17,869 nucleotides of DNA from a bacterium. GTDB lineage: Bacteria; UBA9089; JASEIO01. How positions within the stretch are numbered: the first letter of the stretch is position 1; the number at the start of each line of letters is the position of its first letter. The notes below the pieces were generated by a model. It ran no database searches. It saw nothing but the letters and a program-made list of their open reading frames with translations, and was not told where the DNA came from. A program made the translations under genes and the position numbers. Below, one piece after another: positions 6,523-13,854 of this stretch. The stretch lies in NCBI GenBank assembly GCA_030017475.1, contig JASEIO010000032.1:1-17869 (forward strand). Direction: 5' to 3'.

Positions 6523-8277
6523 ATGAAAAGGACTCATAATTGTGGAGAGTTGAGACTTGAGAATGTTTCGGAAGATGTCACATTAATGGGGTGGGTCAAT
6601 ACAAGGCGCGACCATGGAGGATTGGTGTTTATTGATTTAAGGGATAGGTCAGGGGTGGTTCAGATAGTATTTAATCCAAAGATAGATACAATCTCCCATG
6701 CTAAAGCCCACGCCTTGAGGAATGAATATGTTATCGAGGTAGAAGGAGTAGTACAGGCACGACCCAAAGGAACTATTAACCCAACGATCCCTACAGGAGA
6801 GATTGAGGTAATGGTACATAGGTTAGAAATTCTCAATACATCCTTGCCTTTACCTTTTTCTATCTCTGAAGAAACTACGGTTTCTGAAGATATTCGTCTG
6901 CGATATAGATATTTAGATTTAAGAAGGTCTGCCTTACAGAGAAATCTTATCTTGCGACATAATATCTATCAGGAAATTAGGCGATTTTTGAGTGATGCAG
7001 GATTTGTTGAAATAGAGACTCCCTTTTTAATCAAATCAACCCCGGAAGGCGCCCGAGACTATATCATCCCAAGTCGTGTTAATCCAGGTAAGTTTTATGC
7101 CCTTCCTCAATCCCCGCAGCTCTTTAAACAGATTTTAATGGTAGCAGGGTTTGATAAATATTTCCAGATCGTTCGATGCTTCCGCGATGAGGACTTAAGA
7201 GCTGATAGGCAGCCAGAGTTTACCCAAATCGATTTAGAGATGTCCTTTGTAGATGAAGAAGATATCTTCTGCCTTATGGAAGATTTAATGGCTCATATAT
7301 TTAAAAAAGGTATTGGGGTAGAAATCCCTCGTCCCTTCCCAAGACTCACTTTTCAAGAGGCAATGGATAGATTTGGGACAGATAAACCAGAGACGAGATT
7401 TGGTTTAGAATTGATAGATATAACAGATCTGGCCCAGGAAAGTGGATTTCAGGTTTTTAATAAGGTGGCAAAAAGTGGGGGAAAGGTTAAAGGGATTAGG
7501 GTAGAAGATTCACTATCAAGATCCGAGATTGACAATTTAACCTCATTTGTCTCCATATATGGGGCTAAGGGATTAGCCTATTTTAAGGTGCTTGAAGGTA
7601 ATTTGGAATCCCCTATAGCTAAATTTTTCTCCCAAGATTTACAAACCAAGCTCCTTAAAAGAATGGGTGCAAAATCAGGTGATTTACTTCTTTTTGTGGC
7701 AGATAAATCCTCTATTGTAGCTCAAAGTTTATCCGCCTTACGTCTGTATCTTGGGAAAAAACTTAACCTAATCCCGAATTCTGGATTTAGCTTTACATGG
7801 ATTACCGATCCACTCCTTTTTGAATATAATGAGTCGGAGAGGAGATTGGAATCGATGCATCATCCATTTACCCATCCACGACTTGAAGACATCCCTTATT
7901 TAGAAACTTGCCCAGAAAAGGTTCATGCTAGGGCATATGACCTGGTTTTAAATGGGGTGGAAATCGGTGGTGGTTCAATTAGAATACATACCACGGAATT
8001 ACAAGAGGAAGTATTTAAGATACTTGGTTTACCTAAAGAGGAGGTAAAGAAAAGGTTTGGATTTTTATTAGAGGCATTATCCTATGGTGCACCACCCCAT
8101 GGAGGGATTGCCATTGGATTGGATAGATTACTACGGATTATCCTCAACTGTAATTCTATAAGAGAGGTAATTGCCTTTCCTAAAACCCAATCCGCTACCT
8201 GTTTGATGACTGATGCCCCATTTGATGTTGACTCCAAACAACTGAAAGAACTACATATAAAATTAGATCTGGAATAG
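6523..8277 (+). CDS. aspS: Aspartyl-tRNA synthetase, bacterial type, probably non-discriminating
   Basis: Class IIb synthetase of 584 residues, the usual bacterial length. In order: an N-terminal OB-fold anticodon domain (about 1-105), motif 1 near 145-171, motif 2 FRDEDLRADRQPEF from residue 220, the bacterial GAD insertion (about 285-420), and motif 3 GGIAIGLDRLLRI from 527. His31 (RRDHGG) and Gly83 (ARPKGTINP) are the residues I recall as marking non-discriminating AspRS, which also charges tRNA-Asn with Asp for later amidation by GatCAB. The start is MKRTHNCGEL, as in relatives, with a weak AGGA only two bases before the ATG. That poor site lies in the heptad repeat, so translation may depend on coupling or on the fold of the leader. 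Confidence 0.97.
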   Translation: MKRTHNCGELRLENVSEDVTLMGWVNTRRDHGGLVFIDLRDRSGVVQIVFNPKIDTISHAKAHALRNEYVIEVEGVVQARPKGTINPTIPTGEIEVMVHRLEILNTSLPLPFSISEETTVSEDIRLRYRYLDLRRSALQRNLILRHNIYQEIRRFLSDAGFVEIETPFLIKSTPEGARDYIIPSRVNPGKFYALPQSPQLFKQILMVAGFDKYFQIVRCFRDEDLRADRQPEFTQIDLEMSFVDEEDIFCLMEDLMAHIFKKGIGVEIPRPFPRLTFQEAMDRFGTDKPETRFGLELIDITDLAQESGFQVFNKVAKSGGKVKGIRVEDSLSRSEIDNLTSFVSIYGAKGLAYFKVLEGNLESPIAKFFSQDLQTKLLKRMGAKSGDLLLFVADKSSIVAQSLSALRLYLGKKLNLIPNSGFSFTWITDPLLFEYNESERRLESMHHPFTHPRLEDIPYLETCPEKVHARAYDLVLNGVEIGGGSIRIHTTELQEEVFKILGLPKEEVKKRFGFLLEALSYGAPPHGGIAIGLDRLLRIILNCNSIREVIAFPKTQSATCLMTDAPFDVDSKQLKELHIKLDLE

Positions 8278-8306
8278 TTTTTCGAGTATTCCAAAATTAC
8301 CTTGCA

Positions 8307-8320
8307 AATACAAATGTATT
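8307..8320. promoter_or_regulatory. Small perfect dyad upstream of lysS
   Basis: AATACA and TGTATT are perfect inverted copies separated by two bases, in the 105-nt AT-rich gap between aspS and lysS. It could be an operator half-site pair or chance in AT-rich DNA. No convincing lysS promoter was found around it. Another short pair, GGAATA (8272-8277) and TATTCC (8288-8293), flanks the aspS stop but has no T-run. Confidence 0.2.
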
Positions 8321-8382
8321 AAAATTAAAACTTCAAGCTATAAGAAAAGGGATGGCAAGGATTATTAGAGAGATTGAGATGA

Positions 8383-9798
8383 ATGGAAGAGATTATGGAT
8401 GAATTGATAAAGGAAAGGTATAATAAATTAGAGAATATAAAGAATAAAGAGATAGAACCCTTTGGAAGGAGATATGAAATAACTCATACTGCGTTATCTA
8501 TTTTAAAAAACTTTAAGGATGGAGAACGTGTTAGTTTGGCTGGAAGGATAATCTCTTTTCGATCTCATGGTAAGGCGAGCTTTGCCCATTTAAAGGATAG
8601 AACAGGAAAAATACAGATTTATACCAAGTTGGATATATTGGGAGAAGAGAATTACCTGCTCTTTAAACATTTAGACCTCGGAGATTTTATCGGGGTAAAA
8701 GGTAAAACCTTTAAAACAAGAACAGGAGAAATAACCATTCTAATAGAAGAATTCTCATTCCTAACCAAGTCGCTCCGCCCTTTACCTGAGAAGTGGCATG
8801 GTTTAAGGGATGTAGAGATAAGATATAGAAAGAGATATTTAGACCTATTGGTCAATCCTAAAGTAAAAGACACATTTATCATGAGATCTAAAATTATTCA
8901 GAAAATAAGGGAGTTTTTAGACAGACAGGATTTTTTGGAGGTAGAGACACCTATGATGCAACCAATTCCTGGTGGTGCAGTAGCAAGACCATTCTCTACC
9001 CATCATAATGCGTTGGATTTAGATCTATATTTAAGGATTGCCCCTGAATTATATCTAAAAAGATTGGTTGTTGGTGGATTGGAAAGGGTTTATGAATTAA
9101 ATAAGAGCTTTAGAAATGAAGGGATCTCAACTAGTCATAATCCAGAATTCACTATGCTTGAGGTATATAAGGCCTATGCGGATTATAGAGATATGATGGT
9201 GTTAACAGAGGAGATAATCATTTATCTTTTAAAAGAGCTGTTCGGAACTTTAAGGATTTCTTATCAAGGAAAGGAGATAGATCTTTCCCCTCCTTTTAAG
9301 AGGATAACCCTATTCGATGCAGTTAGAGAATATACTGGAGTGGAGGTTTCGGAGTTTTCTGATTTAAGAACCCGTTTAGGGATGGAATTTGAAGAGGATG
9401 AAACAGATGATGAGGTCTTAAACGACATCTTAGATAAGTATATTGCTCCACGCCTTATTCAACCAACATTTATCCTTGACTATCCAATCTCTATCTCTCC
9501 CTTAGCTAAGTCTAAAAAGGATAATCCTGATTTAGTAGAAAGATTCGAGTTGTTTATTGCCGGAGAAGAGGTAGCTAATGCCTATTCTGAGCTAAATGAC
9601 CCTATTGAACAAAGACGGAGGTTTTTAGAACAAGACAAGATCGATCCTGATTATATTGAGGCATTAGAGTACGGTTTACCCCCAACTGGTGGATTAGGTA
9701 TAGGTATCGATAGATTGGTTATGCTATTTACCGATTCCCCTTCTATAAGGGATGTAATCCTTTTCCCACAACTAAAACCAACGGGAAAAGGGGGATAA
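8383..9798 (+). CDS. lysS: Lysyl-tRNA synthetase, class II
   Basis: Class IIb synthetase charging tRNA-Lys; 471 residues, slightly shorter than the common 490-510. It has an N-terminal OB-fold (about 48-150), motif 1 around 167-195 (IIQKIREFLDRQDFLEVETP), motif 2 around 243-262 (RNEGISTSHNPEFTMLE) and motif 3 GLPPTGGLGIGIDRL around 431-445. The AYADY and GEEVANAYSELND segments are characteristic of LysRS. Two starts are possible. ATG 8383 gives MEEIMDEL. ATG 8395 (MDELIKERYNKLENI) has GGAAGAG about five bases upstream and matches the usual family start at least as well. I keep the longer form, moderately sure. It is third in the synthetase run and ends 16 bases from the oppositely oriented inositol gene. 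Confidence 0.95.
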   Translation: MEEIMDELIKERYNKLENIKNKEIEPFGRRYEITHTALSILKNFKDGERVSLAGRIISFRSHGKASFAHLKDRTGKIQIYTKLDILGEENYLLFKHLDLGDFIGVKGKTFKTRTGEITILIEEFSFLTKSLRPLPEKWHGLRDVEIRYRKRYLDLLVNPKVKDTFIMRSKIIQKIREFLDRQDFLEVETPMMQPIPGGAVARPFSTHHNALDLDLYLRIAPELYLKRLVVGGLERVYELNKSFRNEGISTSHNPEFTMLEVYKAYADYRDMMVLTEEIIIYLLKELFGTLRISYQGKEIDLSPPFKRITLFDAVREYTGVEVSEFSDLRTRLGMEFEEDETDDEVLNDILDKYIAPRLIQPTFILDYPISISPLAKSKKDNPDLVERFELFIAGEEVANAYSELNDPIEQRRRFLEQDKIDPDYIEALEYGLPPTGGLGIGIDRLVMLFTDSPSIRDVILFPQLKPTGKGG

Positions 9799-9814
9799 TA
9801 TGGAAGGGCATCCT

Positions 9815-10909
9815 TTAGGAATAGAGATTCCCCGCGATAAACTCATCCATCATCTTCTTAGCTTTATAACCCGGATATTGAATAGGTGGATGCTTCATCG
9901 TATACGCAGATACAGAAATAAGTGGGCCACTTATCCCTCTATCCAGCGCCAGCTTACAGCACCTTATCGCATCAATTGCCACACCAGCTGAATTTGGTGA
10001 GTCTTCAACAGATAATCTCAACTCCAAATTCATAGGAATGTCTCCAAAGCCCCTTCCCTCCATTCGGATAAAACATACCTTATTATCCTTCTGCCAAGGG
10101 ACATAATCGCTTGGGCCGATATGGATGTTTTGGGATTCTAATGGCTTAGCAAGTTGCGACTGCACTGCCTCTGTCTTAGAGTTCTTCTTGGAATTAAGTC
10201 GGTTGCGTTCAAGCATATTGAGAAAATCGGTATTGCCACCAGTATTTAGCTGATATGTCCTTTCTAACTTCACTCCCCGGTCACTAAACATCTTGGTCAA
10301 TACCTGATGAGTTATTGTAGCGCCAACCTGTGATTTTATATCATCCCCAACTAAAGGCAAGCCCTTTTCTACAAATTTACTCTTCCAGTTTTGGTCAGAA
10401 GCGATAAATACAGGGATACAGTTAACCAAAGCAACCCCAGCATCTAAACAGGCCTGGACATAGAAACGGGTTGCTTCCTCTGAACCTACAGGAAGATAAT
10501 TGACCAAAATCTCAGCGCCGCTTTCTTTAAGCTCTTTAACTACATCACAAGGCGACTCATCTGCCACTAAAAAGGTACACTCTTCAGGATAATCCTTCAT
10601 ATGGGAGGCTACGCCATCTAAAAGATTTCCCATCTTAACTATTACGCCATTATCAGGCATGTCGGAACAGAATATCTTGGTGCAGTTTGGTTTTGCAAAT
10701 ATCGCCTCATTCAATGGCTTGCCAACCTTTCGCTTATCAATATCAAAGGCAGCCACTACTTCAATATCCCCTACCTTATACCCACTAACATCATAGTGCA
10801 TTAAGCCAACAACCTTTTCTTCTTGTGAATCTTTATAGAACTCTATTCCCTGCACTAGAGAACTGGCGCAGTTTCCCACTCCTACAATAGCAATCTTGAT
10901 TCTTCCCAT
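9815..10909 (-). CDS. ino1: myo-Inositol-1-phosphate synthase
   Basis: NAD-dependent lyase/isomerase converting glucose-6-phosphate to 1L-myo-inositol-1-phosphate, the only de novo route to inositol. The 364-residue protein is of the short archaeal/actinobacterial/Thermotoga type, not the long eukaryotic one. An N-terminal Rossmann motif, IAIVGVGNCASSLVQG, starts at about residue 6. Other family signatures are NYLPVGSEEATRFY, GDDIKSQVGATITHQ, LNTGGNTDFLNM and SVEDSPNSAGVAIDAIR; the Lys of GDDIKSQ and those in the middle domain are expected in catalysis. AGAGGTGA eight bases upstream fixes the ATG. It is the last gene of the eight-gene operon, 42 nt after a glycosyltransferase. That position suggests that inositol phosphate feeds the product, but it could also serve phosphatidylinositol or di-inositol-phosphate synthesis. 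Confidence 0.93.
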   Translation of the reverse strand: MGRIKIAIVGVGNCASSLVQGIEFYKDSQEEKVVGLMHYDVSGYKVGDIEVVAAFDIDKRKVGKPLNEAIFAKPNCTKIFCSDMPDNGVIVKMGNLLDGVASHMKDYPEECTFLVADESPCDVVKELKESGAEILVNYLPVGSEEATRFYVQACLDAGVALVNCIPVFIASDQNWKSKFVEKGLPLVGDDIKSQVGATITHQVLTKMFSDRGVKLERTYQLNTGGNTDFLNMLERNRLNSKKNSKTEAVQSQLAKPLESQNIHIGPSDYVPWQKDNKVCFIRMEGRGFGDIPMNLELRLSVEDSPNSAGVAIDAIRCCKLALDRGISGPLISVSAYTMKHPPIQYPGYKAKKMMDEFIAGNLYS

Positions 10910-10951
10910 GTCTTACTCACCTCTTTAGAAGATTTAATATTCTATCAAGGT

Positions 10952-11992
10952 TTAAAATAGTGATTCAAAAAGCTTAATAAACTTTTTGGCAATCTCAATC
11001 GATGAATTCGCCTTCACGAATTCCTCGGCCGTCCTTAAAACGGACTTAACATTCTCCCTTTCCTCAAATACATCTTCAAGCACATCAGAAAGACTTGAAT
11101 ATTTTAAGACCTCTTTATCAAAGGTAGCAAAGAAGTTGGTATCATAGGCGAGGATTGGCCTGCCTGCTCCTAAACAGAGATATGCAGTTGAAGGAACAAC
11201 CACTGCCTCAGCCGAATCTTTATGGATTAAAAGACAGTCCGAAGCATGTAGGTATGTATAAAGCATATTAATGGGCAATTTCCCATCCCTTAATTCAATA
11301 AATTTATATTTTATCCTGGCTGTATCAAATAGATCAAACCACTCCTTGATATGGGTTAGGGTAAGGAAGATAAGTGGGTATTTTTTACTTACGCGTTCTA
11401 TCGTCGGTAAAAGATGAAGGTGGCGATATATCCCGATACCATAGTTAAAGATTATCTTTTTATCAAGTGGCAGATTCAGGCGGATACGGGCTTCTTTTTT
11501 ATCTCCAGGTAACAAAGGATGGCAGGGATAGGGGATTATATGTATCCTATCCTCAGGGTAAATCTTACAAAGAAATTCTCTATATCGTTCGTCAAAACAG
11601 ACAATGGCATCCCAGTCGAATCTATAAAATATCGGATCCCTGGGCGGCTTACCCTCATGGACCACAAAAACGGTCTTAGATCTTTCTTTTATCCGTGGAT
11701 AGACCTTAAGTAAATCTTCCATTGGCAGTATCTCAAGATTTTGCACTACAAAGAGATCATAATTGTCTTCTAGAAAAGGTGTAGGATTAAAGAAAAATCC
11801 CTCCTTCTTTTTTGGAAGCCTATAGCATCTCAAAACATAGGGTTCATCCTTATCAGTCTGATAGTCCTCATATTCTACAGGCGCTAAAACCTTAAGATTA
11901 TGACCCATCTTTACAAACGCCCTTCCGAGAAGTTCCGCATGGGTAGAGACCCCGCAGGGGATATTCCAGCGACTCATCATTGTAATCCTCAT
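10952..11992 (-). CDS. GT-B glycosyltransferase, paralogue 3
   Basis: Probable cytoplasmic GT4-like transferase of 346 residues. The N-terminal Rossmann half begins at once (MRITMMSRWNIPCGVSTHAELLGRAF) and has the glycine/His acceptor-loop pattern GVSTHAE. The middle contains RFDWDAIVCFDERY and IIPYPCHP. The C-terminal half has YLHASDCLLIH and PSTAYLCLGAGRPIL. It shares these landmarks with the genes at 13855-14898 and 14895-16010, so the three form a paralogous set. The C-terminal segment takes the place of the classical EX7E motif but lacks its second Glu. AAAGGAGAG seven bases upstream gives a strong ribosome site. It is split from its paralogues by the GH130 pair and preceded by a hairpin. 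Donor and acceptor are unknown; mannosyl transfer is an inference from the neighbours. Confidence 0.82.
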   Translation of the reverse strand: MRITMMSRWNIPCGVSTHAELLGRAFVKMGHNLKVLAPVEYEDYQTDKDEPYVLRCYRLPKKKEGFFFNPTPFLEDNYDLFVVQNLEILPMEDLLKVYPRIKERSKTVFVVHEGKPPRDPIFYRFDWDAIVCFDERYREFLCKIYPEDRIHIIPYPCHPLLPGDKKEARIRLNLPLDKKIIFNYGIGIYRHLHLLPTIERVSKKYPLIFLTLTHIKEWFDLFDTARIKYKFIELRDGKLPINMLYTYLHASDCLLIHKDSAEAVVVPSTAYLCLGAGRPILAYDTNFFATFDKEVLKYSSLSDVLEDVFEERENVKSVLRTAEEFVKANSSIEIAKKFIKLFESLF

Positions 11993-12006
11993 TTTGGCTC
12001 TCCTTT

Positions 12007-12052
12007 ACCCAGTTAGAAATCCTTGCCTTCGGTATCTTATCTCTAACGGGGT
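12007..12052 (-). promoter_or_regulatory. Intercistronic stem-loop between GH130 and glycosyltransferase genes
   Basis: In the minus-strand RNA, a 14-nt arm (12052 to 12039) pairs with 12020 to 12007 at 13 of 14 positions, including one G-U pair, leaving an 18-nt loop. It fills nearly the whole 60-nt gap: it starts right after the GH130 stop codon and ends just before the AAAGGAGAG ribosome site of the next gene. No U-run follows, so it is not a standard terminator. A role in processing, mRNA stability or partial attenuation is more likely. It may also be a mobile palindromic repeat. Confidence 0.6.
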
Positions 12053-12934
12053 TTAGTTAAAGAGTTTCAACAACCCCTCTTTTTCTATAGTAGCTACACA
12101 AACTACCTTGTCCGCCGCACCGTAATAAATGAAATAGGTCCCTCCAACCTCACACGCACCACAGCCAAATACCACCTGATGTACCTCTCCACGCAGTTCA
12201 TAATTCTCCTCAGGCTCAAGGATTGGCTCAGGGTGTCTATGTAGTAACCTCCAAGGGTATTTTAAATCAAATAATGCCACCCCTAATCTATATGTTGCCC
12301 TTTCGTCAACACCGTGATAGAGAAGTAACCACCCTTTCTCTGTCTTTAAAGGTGGGCAGCCTGCGCCAATGGTCACTCCATCCCAGTTTCCAGGCTCAGG
12401 TGCCATAACCTTTCTCTGATCATACCAGTTGATTAAATCGTCCGAATAGGCGATCCAGATACTTAAGGGTTTTTCATCCATCGGCCTGTGGAACATTACA
12501 TACTTACCCTCAATCTTTTCTGGAAAGAGGACTGCATCTTTATTATCTATATCAGGGAATATTACTCCCATCCTTTGCCAGCTAATAAAATTCGTTGTAG
12601 AGGCCAAAGCCACCCTTACCCCGACTTGCGAATAGGCGGTGTAGGTCATATAAAACCTATTGCCAAGCCTTACAACCCTCGGATCTTCACAGCCTCTTGT
12701 TTCTAATCTTCCTTCTGGGGAAAAGACAGCCTTATCCAGTCGAAAGAAATTAAAACCATCTGAACTTACAGCATAGCCTATTCTGGAGATATCATCTACT
12801 CCCATAGCCCGGTAGAACAAATGAAATAATCCATTTGTGTATATAGCTGTAGGATTAAAGACAAGCATCGATTCCCATTCATTCTCAACTTTGGGCCTTA
12901 AGATAGGATTGCCCTGGTAACGTTTTAGTCTCAT
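12053..12934 (-). CDS. GH130 family beta-mannoside phosphorylase (candidate)
   Basis: Five-bladed beta-propeller enzyme of 293 residues with no signal peptide, so cytoplasmic. GH130 enzymes cleave beta-mannosides with phosphate to release mannose-1-phosphate, or run in reverse. Seen here: NPTAIYTNGLFHLFYRA (from residue 27), IGYAVSSDG, CEDPRVVRL with the expected catalytic Asp84, NKDAVLFPEKIEGKYVMFHRP (131-151), whose His-Arg is expected near the phosphate, GAGCPPL, GWLLLYHGV and the terminal IYYGAAD. The motif set favours a phosphorylase rather than a hydrolase. Linkage (beta-1,4 or beta-1,2) and acceptor cannot be read from sequence. The start overlaps the stop of the previous GH130 gene by 4 nt (ATGA), implying coupled translation and perhaps joint function. 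Confidence 0.87.
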   Translation of the reverse strand: MRLKRYQGNPILRPKVENEWESMLVFNPTAIYTNGLFHLFYRAMGVDDISRIGYAVSSDGFNFFRLDKAVFSPEGRLETRGCEDPRVVRLGNRFYMTYTAYSQVGVRVALASTTNFISWQRMGVIFPDIDNKDAVLFPEKIEGKYVMFHRPMDEKPLSIWIAYSDDLINWYDQRKVMAPEPGNWDGVTIGAGCPPLKTEKGWLLLYHGVDERATYRLGVALFDLKYPWRLLHRHPEPILEPEENYELRGEVHQVVFGCGACEVGGTYFIYYGAADKVVCVATIEKEGLLKLFN

Positions 12935-13854
12935 TTTGCCCCACTCTCATATATGGCAAGACACGTAAGTCTATCCGCTGCACCATAGTAGAGAAGCCAT
13001 CTATTCCCATCCGTAATAAGTCCTTCGGCAACTGCATGATTACCCGTGCCAAACTCCTTTCCATAATTCCGGGAAGACAAAAATATTGGTCTATCTGTCC
13101 TCTTAATAACCTTTGTCGGTTCATCTATCGAGAATAATATTCCACCCGGCTTATAAATACTGTCTTCTCCCCAGCCGTTATAGATAAAGAGGATCCCCTC
13201 TTTTAGCAAGATAGGGCTTGGACCTGGTTCCACCCCTTGATAATCAAAATAACCTTTACGAGGCACTACCACAGGCTCATCCTGTGGTTCATACCAGTGG
13301 AAGAGGTCTTTTGAATAAGCTATTCCAATAGCCGTTTTCCAAGGTCTTTCCTCTCCCATAAAATACATAACATATTTTCCATCTATCTTATCTGGAACAA
13401 TAACACCTGCCTTTATCTGGCCGCTATTCCATCTTCCTTCCTTTGGTTGGAGAATTGAACCATGTTTCTCCCAATGTAAGAGGTCACGTGAGGTCGCAAG
13501 ACATATATTTCCTACATTATATCTACCACTATTTCCAACATAAGTGAGAAAATATGTATCCTTAAATCTCACAACCCTCGGGTCTTCGCAGCCAAACCTA
13601 TCAAAATCCGAAGAAGGTACTATTACTGGTTCAGGGTGCAAGCTAAATTGGATGCCGTCATAACCTCGGGCAAGTCCTATCGTTCCTGTTCCACCGCCTT
13701 CTCCTTCAGCCCTAAATAGCATAAAGAAATCTCTACCTTCTTTAATCACCGTAGGATTATATGCACCTTTTGAGGTAAACCCTTTCCCAGGACCTAAAAT
13801 TGGGTTCTTTGAATAATCCACAAATGGTCCGATTATAAAATCTTTCTTACGCAT
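12931..13854 (-). CDS. GH130-like protein, second and divergent type
   Basis: Predicted cytoplasmic beta-propeller of 307 residues, only distantly similar to its downstream neighbour. It shares NPTVIKEGRDFFMLFRAEG, CEDPRVVRF (expected catalytic Asp91), FHWYEPQ and the final LLYYGAADRL. The segment matching the phosphate site reads KAGVIVPDKIDGKYVMYFMGE, with Met-Gly-Glu where the neighbour has His-Arg-Pro. Some GH130 members with altered phosphate residues are beta-1,2-mannosidases (hydrolases), and the related GT108 proteins are transferases, so its reaction may differ from its partner's. It starts directly after the stop of the preceding glycosyltransferase (0-nt gap) with only a weak AG-rich site, so it is probably translated by coupling. 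The family is well supported; the activity is open. Confidence 0.83.
   Translation of the reverse strand: MRKKDFIIGPFVDYSKNPILGPGKGFTSKGAYNPTVIKEGRDFFMLFRAEGEGGGTGTIGLARGYDGIQFSLHPEPVIVPSSDFDRFGCEDPRVVRFKDTYFLTYVGNSGRYNVGNICLATSRDLLHWEKHGSILQPKEGRWNSGQIKAGVIVPDKIDGKYVMYFMGEERPWKTAIGIAYSKDLFHWYEPQDEPVVVPRKGYFDYQGVEPGPSPILLKEGILFIYNGWGEDSIYKPGGILFSIDEPTKVIKRTDRPIFLSSRNYGKEFGTGNHAVAEGLITDGNRWLLYYGAADRLTCLAIYESGAK

Noticed and set aside
8082-8294. 70-codon minus-strand frame over the end of aspS
   Set aside because: It lies opposite AspRS motif 3, has no ribosome site of note, and has no recognisable protein features.
8352-8401. 16-codon reading frame (start ATGGCAAGG) upstream of lysS as a leader peptide
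   Set aside because: Its AAAAGGG lies directly against the ATG, there is no run of Lys codons, and no attenuator structure follows.
9799-9831. Shared terminator between lysS and ino1
   Set aside because: Only 16 nt separate the stop codons; the best stem (GGAAT with ATTCC, 9818-9831) is five base pairs without a T-run.
9800-9991. Small plus-strand frame just after lysS
   Set aside because: It is entirely antisense to the conserved C-terminus of inositol-phosphate synthase apart from its first codons; composition is not protein-like.
12007-12052. Intrinsic terminator inside the operon
   Set aside because: The stem is strong, but the bases after it are AAAGGAGAG, not a U-run, and the next gene depends on read-through.
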